Below are positions 45,457-54,180 of a stretch of 64,000 bases of DNA, in pieces. The DNA is taken from NCBI GenBank assembly GCA_016789745.1, contig JAEUQF010000319.1, positions 1 to 64,000 on the forward strand, in the 5' to 3' direction. The notes under the pieces are model-generated. The model did not search any database and was not told the DNA's origin. It saw only the letters and a program-made list of their open reading frames with translations. Position 1 is the stretch's first letter; each line of letters opens with the position of its first letter. The position numbers and the translations under genes are program-made. The DNA is from Bryobacterales bacterium (GTDB lineage: Bacteria; Acidobacteriota; Terriglobia; Bryobacterales; Bryobacteraceae).

Positions 45457-46575
45457 ATGTGGACCCGTCGCTCTTTACTCACCCTGGCAGCCACTGCCCC
45501 CCTGGCGCGCAGCGCTCCGCGTGCCGATATCATCGAAATCCGAAACATCACCGCGGATGAAAATCACTACCACGGCTGGCCGACGCTGGCCCGGAGGCGT
45601 AACGGCGAGTTGCTGGTGGTGGTCAGCGGTTCGCGCGAGGCGCATGTGTGCCCGTTCGGACGCGTGGAGTTGATGCGGTCGAAAGATGACGGCCGCACGT
45701 GGGGCTTCCCGGAAGTCCTGATGGACACGGCTATTGACGATCGCGATGCCGGCGTGTGCGAGACGGCGCGCGGCAGCCTGCTGGTGACGACATTCACGTC
45801 GCTGGCCTATGAGCCGATTCTGGAGAAGGCGACGAACTGGCCAGCGGCGCGGATGCAGGCCTGGCGTGCCGCCCACCACCGGCTTTCGGCCACGCAGCGC
45901 AAGGAGATGCTGGGAACGTGGATGCTGCGATCCACCGATGGCGGCATGACGTGGTCGGCGCCGTTCCGGGTGCCGGTAAACAGCCCGCACGGCGCGGTGC
46001 CGGTGTCTGATGGGCGCGTGCTGTATGCGGGCAAGGCGCTGTGGGAAAAGGGCGGGCGCGTGGGCGTGGCGGAGTCGACCGACGATGGCGCGACGTGGCG
46101 GTACCTGGCGGATATTCCGACGCGGCCGGGAGATAGCGTAGAGCAGTATCACGAGTTGCACATGGTGGAGGCTGCGAACAATAAACTGATCGCGCAGATC
46201 CGGAATCACAATCCGCAGAACGAGCGGGAAACGCTGCAATCGGAGTCCACTGATGGCGGGAAGACGTGGAGTGTGCCGCGGCCAATCGGTGTGTGGGGGT
46301 TGCCGACACACCTGTTAAAGCTGCGCGATGGGCGGTTGGTGATGACCTATGGGTATCGGCGCAAGCCTTTCGGAAACCAGGCGCGGGTGAGCACGGACAA
46401 CGGCTCGACGTGGTCGGAACCAATGACGATTTCCGAGGACGGCATGAATGGAGATCTGGGTTATCCGTCAACCGCGGAACTGGGGAACGGCCAACTGCTG
46501 ACAGTGTGGTACGAGTTGCTGAATGGATCGCTGCGGGCGCAGTTGCGGCAGGCGCGGTGGAAGCTGCAGGGATAG
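45457..46575 (+). CDS. Sialidase-like BNR-repeat protein with Tat signal
   Basis: The 372-residue product has a possible Tat leader (MWTRRSLLTLAATAPLARSA). At least five Asp-box repeats (SKDDGRTW, STDGGMTW, STDDGATW, STDGGKTW, STDNGSTW) mark a six-bladed sialidase beta-propeller. An early HGWPTLARRRNGELLVVVSG holds the RIP-like arginine region. True neuraminidase activity is uncertain because many such proteins act on other glycans. It is followed four bases later by a serine hydrolase gene, likely one operon. Confidence 0.82.
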   Translation: MWTRRSLLTLAATAPLARSAPRADIIEIRNITADENHYHGWPTLARRRNGELLVVVSGSREAHVCPFGRVELMRSKDDGRTWGFPEVLMDTAIDDRDAGVCETARGSLLVTTFTSLAYEPILEKATNWPAARMQAWRAAHHRLSATQRKEMLGTWMLRSTDGGMTWSAPFRVPVNSPHGAVPVSDGRVLYAGKALWEKGGRVGVAESTDDGATWRYLADIPTRPGDSVEQYHELHMVEAANNKLIAQIRNHNPQNERETLQSESTDGGKTWSVPRPIGVWGLPTHLLKLRDGRLVMTYGYRRKPFGNQARVSTDNGSTWSEPMTISEDGMNGDLGYPSTAELGNGQLLTVWYELLNGSLRAQLRQARWKLQG

Positions 46576-46579
46576 CGCC

Positions 46580-47698
46580 ATGCGGTTCCTGCCGGCACTG
46601 CTGATGGTAGGATTGGCCGCGTTCGCACAAACGGCAACGTTCACGCGGCCTTCGGAGTATTGGGCACCGCCGGGATCGACATTTCCCGGCAAGGAATGGG
46701 AGCAGATTGTCAAGCCGGAATCGGTGGGGTTCTCAGCGCCGAAACTCGACCTGTTGAGGGCCTGGCTGAAGACGCAGAACACGACGTCGATGATGGTGGT
46801 GACTGGCGGGCGCGTGCTGTTTTCCTTTGGCGACACGGCGGAGGTGAGCAAGATCGCGTCGATGCGGAAGTCGGTACTGGGGATGTTGTTCGGCAAATAC
46901 GTCGCCCCGGATTCGCGAGTGCTGCACGCCACCGTGAAGGATCTTGGGCTGGATGACATGGAGCCGTTTCTGCCCATCGAGGAGCGCGCCACGCTCCAGG
47001 ATCTGCTGATGGCGCGCTCCGGCATCTACTGGAAAGATGCCGACCGTGATGGACCGCGGAAGGGCACGATAGCCCCCGGGACCCATTTCTCCTACAACAA
47101 CTGGGACTACAACGCGGCGGGAACGGCATTTGAAAAGATGGCCGGCAGGTCGATCTATGATGCGCTGGAGACGGATCTGGCACGGCCGATCGGCATGCAG
47201 GACTTCGATAAGGCAAAGCAGCGCAAGATCCAGGTGATGCCGGAGCAGAAGCTATCGGTGCACCCGGAGTACGCGATGTATCTGTCGACGCGCGATCTGG
47301 CGCGGTTGGGATACCTGATGGCGCGCCAGGGCATGTGGAACGGCGTTCAGGTGATGCCGAAGAACTGGGCCGAATTCCAGACCACGCTCGTGACTCCCGC
47401 CAGCGAGTTGTGGCCCGTGGAGTTGCGGCGGCAGTTTGCGCGCGGACCGTCGCGGTGGGGCTATGGGGTGATGTGGTGGGTATGGGATGAGCCGATCGGC
47501 AATACGTCGGCGAACTGGGGCCACTTCACTGGCTCGTACACAGCGATGGGGACGGACGGCCAATACCTGACCGTGATCCCTGGCGCGGACCTGGTGGTGT
47601 CGCATAAGAACAGCAACATCGATCAGCAGCCGAATCGCAACGTGCCGATGTTCGAGTACATGACGATTCTGCAGATGCTTCTGGCAGCGAAGCTCTGA
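46580..47698 (+). CDS. Secreted beta-lactamase-fold serine hydrolase
   Basis: The 372-residue product has a signal peptide (MRFLPALLMVGLAAFAQ). The penicillin-binding fold motifs are S-x-x-K in ASMRKSVLGML and Y-x-N in HFSYNNWDYNA; a late SHKNSN may stand in for the K-T-G strand. This is the class C beta-lactamase/esterase (COG1680) family, whose members hydrolyse esters or D-amino peptides; drug resistance should not be assumed. It follows the sialidase-like gene at four bases. Its stop directly abuts the convergent EamA gene stop. Confidence 0.85.
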   Translation: MRFLPALLMVGLAAFAQTATFTRPSEYWAPPGSTFPGKEWEQIVKPESVGFSAPKLDLLRAWLKTQNTTSMMVVTGGRVLFSFGDTAEVSKIASMRKSVLGMLFGKYVAPDSRVLHATVKDLGLDDMEPFLPIEERATLQDLLMARSGIYWKDADRDGPRKGTIAPGTHFSYNNWDYNAAGTAFEKMAGRSIYDALETDLARPIGMQDFDKAKQRKIQVMPEQKLSVHPEYAMYLSTRDLARLGYLMARQGMWNGVQVMPKNWAEFQTTLVTPASELWPVELRRQFARGPSRWGYGVMWWVWDEPIGNTSANWGHFTGSYTAMGTDGQYLTVIPGADLVVSHKNSNIDQQPNRNVPMFEYMTILQMLLAAKL

Positions 47699-48580
47699 TT
47701 AGTGGCCGAAGCGCTTCACGATGTAGACGCCGGCGAAGATGATGGCCATCGCGCTGATCTCCGGCCGGCCGAAGGGCTCACGATAGAACAGCCAGCCCAA
47801 AATGGCGGCGACAATCGGGTTGATGTAGGTGTAGGTGCTGACCAGCGCCACCGGCAGCCGGTTCAAGGCAATCACATACGACGTGTAGCCGATAATGGAG
47901 CCGAAGGTGATGAGGTAGAGGATGGCGCCGATGCCGGTCGGCGTCCACGTGAATGGCTGCCAGTTCCACAGCATGGCCGGAAGAAAAAATAGTCCGGCGG
48001 TGAATTGTTGGAGGGCGGCGCTGGCCACGGGATTGGCTTCGGACTTGCGGCGCCGCTGCAGAATGGAGCCGAGGCTCCAGGCCACGCCGCCGAACTGCAG
48101 CAGCAGGAAACCCTTGAAAACGGCGCCTCCGAAGCCCTGTCGCATCACATCGGGAGCCACCAAAATCAGCACGCCCACCATTCCCAGTGCCACGCCGATA
48201 ACGGCACCCTTGGTGAGTTTCTCGCCATCGGAGAACATCGCTTCGATACCGATCATCCAGATGGGCGAGATGGTGACGAACAACGCCGCAAGGCTACTGG
48301 GGATGAACTTCTCCGACAACGTAAGGCACGTGTTGCCGATGCCGAGAATCATGGCGCCGTAGAGGCCGGTCAGGATGAGGTCTTTGCCTTTGGGGAACTG
48401 CAGACCGGCGAGTTTGCAACCGGTGATCATGAGGAGGCCGGAGGCGATGAAGCGCATCGGCACCAACATGAGCGGGGGGATGGATTCCAGCGCGATGCGG
48501 ATACCCAGGTAGGTGGTACCCCAAAAGAAACACACGGATGCAAAGGCCAGGTAAGCCGTAAAAAGGGGATGACTCCGCAA
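47699..48580 (-). CDS. EamA/DMT-family transporter
   Basis: The 293-residue product has about ten membrane helices in two EamA repeats: FASVCFFWGTTYLGIRIALE with IPPLMLVPMRFIASGLLMIT, and VAWSLGSILQRRRK with YVIALNRLPVALVSTYTYIN and ILGWLFYREPFGRPEI. It would be an inner-membrane metabolite exporter of unknown substrate. The start is TTG at 48580, supported by TATTCT exactly six bases upstream (48592-48587, minus), which predicts a leaderless mRNA. Confidence 0.88.
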   Translation of the reverse strand: MRSHPLFTAYLAFASVCFFWGTTYLGIRIALESIPPLMLVPMRFIASGLLMITGCKLAGLQFPKGKDLILTGLYGAMILGIGNTCLTLSEKFIPSSLAALFVTISPIWMIGIEAMFSDGEKLTKGAVIGVALGMVGVLILVAPDVMRQGFGGAVFKGFLLLQFGGVAWSLGSILQRRRKSEANPVASAALQQFTAGLFFLPAMLWNWQPFTWTPTGIGAILYLITFGSIIGYTSYVIALNRLPVALVSTYTYINPIVAAILGWLFYREPFGRPEISAMAIIFAGVYIVKRFGH

Positions 48581-48608
48581 GATATCAGAATATCAGTGCG
48601 GCCCGCGG

Positions 48609-49157
48609 CTACTTACAGGTGTTCACCACCACTTCCACGCGGCGGTTCTTTGCGCGGCCTTCCGGATCGTCGCTGCCGTCCGGCTTTGTGTTCGGCGCAG
48701 CAGGTCTTTTTCTACCGAAGCCGGCGGTCTTGGCACCCCCTGGCTGCAGGAAGCCGTTCGCTACCAGCCAAGCCTGTACGGCTTCGGCGCGCTTCTCGCT
48801 GAGGGTCTGATTATAGGCGTCGTTGCCATGTGCGTCAGTATGGCCTTCGATGGTGACGGGATTCCCGGCGTTCTTGTTCAGCAGGGGACCGAGAGCCTGC
48901 AGGGTCTCCTCGGCATCTTTCGAAAGCGCGGCCTGGTCGTAGGCGAAGAGCGCGTCGGCGCCCACAACCAGACGCTGCTCACACTTGGCGTCCTGGATTT
49001 TAATGGCCTGAATCCCCTTAGGAACCTGCCACGGTCCCTTGGGTTGCCGGATCTCGCCAGGCACCTGCCATTTACTCTTAGGCTGCTGGATTTCGTACTT
49101 CTTCGGCTGCTGCGCGGGGAGCGCAATCGCCACCGCAGCCAGCAGGGCGAGGGTCAC
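48609..49157 (-). CDS. OmpA-family peptidoglycan-binding protein
   Basis: GTG 49157 overlaps the sulfatase stop (GTGA) and gives 182 residues. A signal peptide (VTLALLAAVAIALPAQQ) is followed by two copies of a QPKxxWQVPxxI motif (residues ~22-45). The OmpA C-terminal domain (ADALFAYDQAALSKDAEETL, GHTDAHGNDAYNQTLSEKRA, GRAKNRRVEVVV) carries the Asp and Arg that bind diaminopimelate. It lacks a barrel, so it is probably a periplasmic or secreted linker. Co-expression with the sulfatase is implied by the overlap. Confidence 0.88.
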   Translation of the reverse strand: MTLALLAAVAIALPAQQPKKYEIQQPKSKWQVPGEIRQPKGPWQVPKGIQAIKIQDAKCEQRLVVGADALFAYDQAALSKDAEETLQALGPLLNKNAGNPVTIEGHTDAHGNDAYNQTLSEKRAEAVQAWLVANGFLQPGGAKTAGFGRKRPAAPNTKPDGSDDPEGRAKNRRVEVVVNTCK

Positions 49158-50551
49158 TCGCCCCCGCCGCGCACACGGATGGAATCGGGCACGTTCACCG
49201 ACGGCAGCCAGCGCGCCAGTTCCTGCTTGATCATGGTGTAGCGGGCATCGCCGGCCAGGTTGTGCCATTCCATCTCATCGTCCACATGGTCGTAGAGTTC
49301 TTCGGTGCCATCGGAATAGCGAATATATCGCCAGCGGTCACTGCGAACGGAATGATTGTTGCGACCGAAGGTGGTGAGCGCAGGACGTTCGCGCGGGGCG
49401 GCGGGGTTCTTCAACAGCGGCACCAGACTCTCGCCCTCCACGCCCGGCTTGGCCGTCAAGCCGTGCAGTTCGATGAGCGTGGGATAGATATCCATGAGGC
49501 TCACGGGCCGGGTGCATTTGCCGCCGGGCTTGGTTACGCCGGGTGCGGTCATCATCAGCACATTGTGGGTGGCCTCTTCCCAGAGGGCGAACTTGCGCCA
49601 GTGCAGCTTTTCGCCCAGGTGCCAGCCATGGTCGCTCCACAGAACCACGGTGGTGTTGTCTTTATGCGGGCTGGCATCCAGGGCATCCAGCACCTTGCCA
49701 AGCTGCGTATCGGCGAAGGCGATAGACGCCAGGTAACCTTGGACGGCTTTGCGGTATTGATTGTACTTCAGAACCTTGGCATGATCGCCATCGGGCTTTG
49801 CCATCTTCTTCCCGATAGGCGGCACGTCGTCCAGGTCATCGTCCTTCACGCTGGGCATGCGGATCTTATCCAGGGGGAACATGTCGAAGTACTTCTCCGG
49901 CACGTACCACGGCAGGTGTGGACGGAACAGGCCGCAGGCCAGGAGGAAGGGCTTCTCATGCTGTTTCGCAAGTTGCGCGGTTACGTACTTGACCACCTGG
50001 CCATCGCCCATCTCGCTGTCCGACACCTTCACCGGGCCCCAGTCGAAGTGGGCGGTGTTCGGGATGCCGTTGAGCGGGCGGCCTTCGGGCATGGGGTCGG
50101 CCGGCTTCTGTTTGTCGGGCGCGGGGAACCATTCGTCCCAACTGGCCGGGTCGGGGAAGGCGTCGTGGTAGATCTTGCCGGAGCCGAGCGTCTTATAGCC
50201 GTTGGTGCGGAAGTGCTGCGCGATGGTGACCGCATCCTTGGCTTGCGGGGATTGACGGAAGGGCTGGTTGTTGTCGTAGACGCCGGTGGAGGACGGCCGC
50301 ATGCCGGTCATCAAAGCGGCTCGCGAGGGGTTGCAGAGCGGCGCCGCGCAGTAGGCCTTTGTGAACAGGACGCCGCGCGAGGCAAGGCGGTCGAAGTTCG
50401 GAGTCTTCGTATCGGGATGGCCGCCGAGACAGCCAATCCAGTCGTTGAGATCGTCGACGGCGATGAACAGGACGTTCTTGCGGCCGGCGGGGCGCTGCGC
50501 GGCTAACGGCGCGGCCAGCGTGGAGGCGAAGAGTTGGCGGCGAGTCATCAT
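49154..50551 (-). CDS. Sulfatase (iduronate-2-sulfatase-like)
   Basis: The 465-residue product has a Tat-like leader (MMTRRQLFASTLAAPLAAQ). Metal-binding NVLFIAVDDLND is followed by the sulfatase signature CNPSRAALMTG. Its Cys73 is the residue matured to formylglycine. Later metal residues are in VVLWSDHGWHLGEKLHWRKF. The closest family memory is iduronate-2-sulfatase-like enzymes acting on sulfated polysaccharides, but specificity cannot be told. It is the middle gene of the dioxygenase-sulfatase-OmpA unit, 14 bases after the dioxygenase gene. No maturase gene is nearby. Confidence 0.9.
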   Translation of the reverse strand: MMTRRQLFASTLAAPLAAQRPAGRKNVLFIAVDDLNDWIGCLGGHPDTKTPNFDRLASRGVLFTKAYCAAPLCNPSRAALMTGMRPSSTGVYDNNQPFRQSPQAKDAVTIAQHFRTNGYKTLGSGKIYHDAFPDPASWDEWFPAPDKQKPADPMPEGRPLNGIPNTAHFDWGPVKVSDSEMGDGQVVKYVTAQLAKQHEKPFLLACGLFRPHLPWYVPEKYFDMFPLDKIRMPSVKDDDLDDVPPIGKKMAKPDGDHAKVLKYNQYRKAVQGYLASIAFADTQLGKVLDALDASPHKDNTTVVLWSDHGWHLGEKLHWRKFALWEEATHNVLMMTAPGVTKPGGKCTRPVSLMDIYPTLIELHGLTAKPGVEGESLVPLLKNPAAPRERPALTTFGRNNHSVRSDRWRYIRYSDGTEELYDHVDDEMEWHNLAGDARYTMIKQELARWLPSVNVPDSIRVRGGGE

Positions 50552-50565
50552 GATGATGCGAGTCC

Positions 50566-51339
50566 TTACTTGAGAAATCCACTACGGCCGGGGTCGGCCA
50601 GGGTGATGCGGGCGTTTTCTTCGTCGTCGATGGCGAGCAGTTCGCGTTCGGCGGGCGTGAGGGATGCCTTGGTTTCTTCACTGAGTAACTGGCGTTGGAG
50701 CTGCTGCTGGGGCTTGTCCCAGCGCGTGTAGAAGGCGTGCAGACAGCGGCGCGGGCCGCCGGAGCGATTGGCCGTCCCGCCGTGCCAGGCGTGGGTGTTG
50801 ATCACGGCCACCGTGCCTGCGGGCGCAATGACCAGCACTTCGTCCGGATGCGGCGCCATGGCGTCAGCCATGACATCCTGTGGGAACTTGCCCCATTTGT
50901 GGGAACCGGGCACGACGCGCGTGGCACCGTTCTCCGCCGTGAAATCGTCCAGAATCCAAATGACATTGCAGACAATGTTGCCCTGCGCGTCTGGAAGTTG
51001 GCCGGAGTCGATGTGCAGCGGCTGCACCCAATCGGAGTTCGGCTGCGGCGAGCGGGCGTTGAGGCTGCTGAGCTTGAACCGGCCCGGTATGACCGCAGCA
51101 ACATACGCCAGAATCTCCGGCATGGCGACGATGCGGCGGAACACGGCGCCTTTGTCCACCACGTTCGCCAGACGCTGGGTTTGCGGCTCTTTCTTGAACT
51201 CGGAGCCGGCGGCGTCGCCCTCTGCTGCGAAGACGCGATCAAGGTTTTCCCGGAGTTCCGCCAGCAGGGCCGGGCTCATAAAGCCAGGCAATAGCACATA
51301 CCCCTGTTCGTCCAGTTGTGTGCGCTCGGAAGGAGACAT
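50566..51339 (-). CDS. Phytanoyl-CoA dioxygenase (PhyH)-like protein
   Basis: ATG 51339 gives 257 residues and lies exactly six bases after TACAAT; the alternative ATG at 51354 would lie before the promoter. Fe(II)/2-oxoglutarate motifs are VQPLHIDSGQL (H-x-D), the distal His in AVINTHAWHGGTANRSG, and Arg in GGPRRCLHAF. It is a cytoplasmic oxygenase hydroxylating an unknown small molecule. It is the first gene of the operon with sulfatase and OmpA protein. Confidence 0.88.
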   Translation of the reverse strand: MSPSERTQLDEQGYVLLPGFMSPALLAELRENLDRVFAAEGDAAGSEFKKEPQTQRLANVVDKGAVFRRIVAMPEILAYVAAVIPGRFKLSSLNARSPQPNSDWVQPLHIDSGQLPDAQGNIVCNVIWILDDFTAENGATRVVPGSHKWGKFPQDVMADAMAPHPDEVLVIAPAGTVAVINTHAWHGGTANRSGGPRRCLHAFYTRWDKPQQQLQRQLLSEETKASLTPAERELLAIDDEENARITLADPGRSGFLK

Positions 51340-51341
51340 GG

Positions 51342-51351
51342 GATGATTGTA
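51342..51351. promoter_or_regulatory. Overlapping divergent -10 elements, dioxygenase and waaF
   Basis: On the minus strand TACAAT (51351-51346) ends six bases before the dioxygenase ATG at 51339. On the plus strand GATGAT (51342-51347) ends six bases before the TTG at 51354. The two hexamers share two bases, so the two leaderless transcripts should exclude each other. Confidence 0.45.
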
Positions 51352-51353
51352 CA

Positions 51354-52394
51354 TTGGTCCGACCGCTGCCCCACATCGACCGTTTACTGGTCCGCGCCAC
51401 AAACTGGGTAGGAGATGCCGTGATGAGTTTACCGGCGTTGAGAGCCCTGCGCGAGCACTATCCCAATGCCCACATCGCCGTGCTGGCTTTGCCGTGGGTA
51501 GCGGATCTATATGGCCGCGAGCCCTTCTGCGATGAAGTGATTCCGTATCCGTCGGGACGTGGGCGCAAAGATTGGCGTGCGAAGCTGCATCTGGCGTCGG
51601 CATTGAAGGCGACTCGCTTCGACGCGGCTATCCTGCTGCAGAACGCCTTCGAGGCGGCGCTGGTGGCCTGGCTGGCCCGCATTCCGGTGCGGATTGGGTA
51701 TAACCGCGACGGGCGCGGGCTGCTATTGACGCATGCAATCCCGGTACCGGCCAAGGGCAGCATTCCACGGCACGAGAGCTATTACTATCTGGAGTTGCTG
51801 CGTCGCGCGGGATTACAGCCGGCGTGGCCCGACGAGATGGTGATCCGGCTGGACGGAGCGGCGTCGGCACGCGAGACGGGGCTGGCGGCATTGGCGAAGT
51901 TGGGCATTCGCGGGCCCGTGGTTGGTGTATCGCCGGGTGCGGCCTATGGCAACGCCAAGCGGTGGCTGCCGGAGCGCTTCGCAGAAGCCGCGGCCAAGCT
52001 GGGCAAAACTGTGCTGCTGTTCGGATCGGGTTCCGAGCGGGACCTGTGCGAAACGGTGGCGAATGACCTGCGCGGCCGGGGTGTCGAGGTTCACAACATG
52101 GCCGGGCGTACGACGCTGCGGGAGTTCATCGAAATGGTAGCGGCGTGCCGCGTGATGCTGACGAACGATTCCGGCGCGATGCATATTTCCTCGGCACTGG
52201 GCGTACCCACCGTGACGGTGTTCGGCGCGACCGATCATATCGGCACCGGGCCTACGGGGCCACTGGCGCGGATCGTGCGCGAGCCTGTAGAATGCAGCCC
52301 GTGCCTGTTGCGCGAATGCCCGATTGATCACCGCTGCATGAAGGCGGTGACCGCGGACCGCGTGGTTGAGGAGGCGTTACACATCATCCAATGA
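51354..52394 (+). CDS. waaF: ADP-heptose:LPS heptosyltransferase II
   Basis: The product is about 346 residues from TTG 51354. The GT9 signatures are LLVRATNWVGDAVMSLPALR, RIPVRIGYNRDGRGLLLTHA, VVGVSPGAAYGNAKRWLPER and LTNDSGAMHISSALGVPTVT with FGATDHIGTGP. It adds a heptose to the LPS inner core at the cytoplasmic face of the inner membrane. The start is uncertain by a few codons because no ATG precedes ATNW. Its TGA overlaps the next ATG (ATGA). It leads a four-gene LPS-related operon. Confidence 0.9.
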   Translation: MVRPLPHIDRLLVRATNWVGDAVMSLPALRALREHYPNAHIAVLALPWVADLYGREPFCDEVIPYPSGRGRKDWRAKLHLASALKATRFDAAILLQNAFEAALVAWLARIPVRIGYNRDGRGLLLTHAIPVPAKGSIPRHESYYYLELLRRAGLQPAWPDEMVIRLDGAASARETGLAALAKLGIRGPVVGVSPGAAYGNAKRWLPERFAEAAAKLGKTVLLFGSGSERDLCETVANDLRGRGVEVHNMAGRTTLREFIEMVAACRVMLTNDSGAMHISSALGVPTVTVFGATDHIGTGPTGPLARIVREPVECSPCLLRECPIDHRCMKAVTADRVVEEALHIIQ

Positions 52395-52705
52395 TCGACA
52401 CCAGAACCAAGATTGTTCCTTACGAGCAGATTGATCCGGCATTGCCGCAAGTAGCGGCGTATTGCGACCCGCTGCTGCCGGAGCACATTGCGGAGTTGGC
52501 AGCGCTGGGGCACGACATCGCCATTTTGTTGGTAACACCGCCCGATGCCTATCTGGAGCAGCGTGCGCGGGCGGAGTTGGCTGCTTCTTTGGGGTTTGTG
52601 AAGGCTGTAGCAATCGTGGACGAGGCACAGCATCCGGTACTGGAGAAAGAAGCGCAGCGGCGGGCGGCCTTTTTGGCCTATGTGCGGGAGCGGGCCCGCG
52701 ACTAG
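52391..52705 (+). CDS. Small protein resembling a degenerate HldE/RfaE cytidylyltransferase domain
   Basis: The 104-residue product aligns by eye with the nucleotidyltransferase half of HldE. AAYCDPLLPEHIAELAALGH falls where that family has a G-x-F-D-x-x-H-x-G-H motif, then IAILLVTPPDAYLEQRARAE and LAASLGFVKAVAIVDEAQ follow the family pattern. The first catalytic His is replaced (LPEH for HxGH) and the ISSTxxR motif is absent, so catalysis is doubtful. Its start overlaps waaF and its stop touches the next ATG (TAGATG), so it is tightly linked to heptose transfer. The homology is an inference. Confidence 0.45.
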   Translation: MIDTRTKIVPYEQIDPALPQVAAYCDPLLPEHIAELAALGHDIAILLVTPPDAYLEQRARAELAASLGFVKAVAIVDEAQHPVLEKEAQRRAAFLAYVRERARD

Positions 52706-53638
52706 ATGCGGGAAATCCTGGTTATCCGCCTGGGCGCCATGGGCGACGTGATTCACGTATTGCCCGCGGTGGCGGCTTTGCGGGAGAGCTTTCCCCAAAC
52801 GCGGTTAACTTGGATTGTGGAGCCGCGGTGGATGCCGCTGATCGACAGCGTACTGGTGCACCAGGTGATTCCGTTGAATCGTCGAAAGTGGGCCAGCGTC
52901 CGGCAGGCCTGGGCGTCGATGCGGGTGCGGGCGTTTGACCTGGCCATCGACTTCCAGGGGTTGATAAAGTCCGCACTGGTGGCGAAAGCGTCCGGTGCAG
53001 CGCGGGTGGCCGGCTACGCGAACCCGCGGGAGACGCCAGCGCGGTGGTTTTACGATGTGCTGGTGAAGCCGGAATCGGCACATATTGTGGATCACCATCT
53101 GGAGTTGGCGCAGGCAATCGGCGCCGCGGGGAAGGCGAAGAGCTTCCCGTTGCCGGCGGGCACAGCGGAGGGCACGCTGCCCGCGGGCCGGTTCGTGTTG
53201 GCGTGCCCCTTCGCCGGGTGGGCTTCGAAGGAATGGCCGCTGGACCGCTATGCGGAACTGGGGCGGCTGCTTGCCGCGCATAACGTGCGGCTGGTGTTGA
53301 ACGGGCATCCGGCGGTAGAGGCGCAATTGCGCCGGCTGGAGCACGTGAACGTGCATATCTCGTCGATCGCCGGGCTCATTGATGCTACGCGTCGTGCATC
53401 GGCGGTATTGGGCCTGGACAGCGGCCCCTTACATTTGGCGGCGGCTTTACAGAAGCCGGGCGTCGCTCTATTCGGCCCGACGGACCCCGCGCGCAACGGG
53501 CCATATGGCAGTACAATTCGAGTCTTGCGCTCTGCTGACGCGGTGACATCTTATAAGCGCCTCCCGGAGGTGGACCCAAGCATGCTGGCCCTCACGCCGG
53601 CCGAAGTGGGCAAGGCCCTGCTGGAGGTGCTTTCGTGA
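52706..53638 (+). CDS. LPS heptosyltransferase I-like GT9 glycosyltransferase
   Basis: The 310-residue product has GT9 motifs ILVIRLGAMGDVIHVLPAVA, FDLAIDFQGLIKSALVAKAS, FVLACPFAGWASKEWPLDRY and VLGLDSGPLHLAAALQKPG with ALFGPTDPARNGPYG. The IDFQG, WASKEWP and D-S-G-P-x-H signatures fit WaaC, which adds the first heptose to Kdo. It shares an operon with waaF, so the two should build the inner core together. Its stop overlaps the next GTG (GTGA). Confidence 0.87.
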   Translation: MREILVIRLGAMGDVIHVLPAVAALRESFPQTRLTWIVEPRWMPLIDSVLVHQVIPLNRRKWASVRQAWASMRVRAFDLAIDFQGLIKSALVAKASGAARVAGYANPRETPARWFYDVLVKPESAHIVDHHLELAQAIGAAGKAKSFPLPAGTAEGTLPAGRFVLACPFAGWASKEWPLDRYAELGRLLAAHNVRLVLNGHPAVEAQLRRLEHVNVHISSIAGLIDATRRASAVLGLDSGPLHLAAALQKPGVALFGPTDPARNGPYGSTIRVLRSADAVTSYKRLPEVDPSMLALTPAEVGKALLEVLS

Positions 53639-54180
53639 CGTTCCCCAAGCCCTATGCCGACGCGGTGCAACGGCTGCGCGTGCCGGGAGGCTTCGTGCTG
53701 CTGGGCGCGTTCCTGCTGTTGTCCAACCCCAGCCTGGAACGGATTTTGTGGGGGTTGCCGGTGAGTTTCCTGGGCCTGCTGATTCGCGCCTGGGCCGCGG
53801 GGCACCTGGAAAAGAATGAGAACCTCACGGTTTCCGGCCCCTATGCCTATGTGCGCAACCCACTCTATGGCGGTTCGCTGCTGCTGGCTGGCGGATTGGT
53901 GATCGGCTCGCGCAGTTGGGCCGTTGCGGCCATCTTTGCGGCTACCTTCCTGCTGATTTATCTGCCCGTGATCCAGCAGGAAGAGCAACACCTGCGGAAG
54001 CTGTTCCCGGCCTATCGAGCCTACGCCGAGCGGGTGCCATCCCTGGTGCCGTCGCTATCTCCCGCCCCGTCGGACAAGCCGTTTCGCGCGGCGCTCTACG
54101 GGAAGAACAAGGAATGGAAGGCGCTGTCCGGCTACCTGATCGGGCTGCTGTATCTGATCGTGCGGGCGGTGATCGGCTGA
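53635..54180 (+). CDS. Isoprenylcysteine carboxyl methyltransferase-like membrane protein
   Basis: The 181-residue product has about four membrane helices with the ICMT/PEMT signature GHLEKNENLTVSGPYAYVRN, then PLYGGSLLLAGGLVIGSRSW, and LPVIQQEEQHLRKLFPAYRA with its paired glutamates. Such proteins use S-adenosylmethionine to methylate membrane-associated substrates. The substrate is unknown and need not be a prenylated cysteine in a bacterium. It starts at GTG within the waaC-like gene end. It is the last gene of the heptosyltransferase operon. Confidence 0.82.
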   Translation: MTFPKPYADAVQRLRVPGGFVLLGAFLLLSNPSLERILWGLPVSFLGLLIRAWAAGHLEKNENLTVSGPYAYVRNPLYGGSLLLAGGLVIGSRSWAVAAIFAATFLLIYLPVIQQEEQHLRKLFPAYRAYAERVPSLVPSLSPAPSDKPFRAALYGKNKEWKALSGYLIGLLYLIVRAVIG

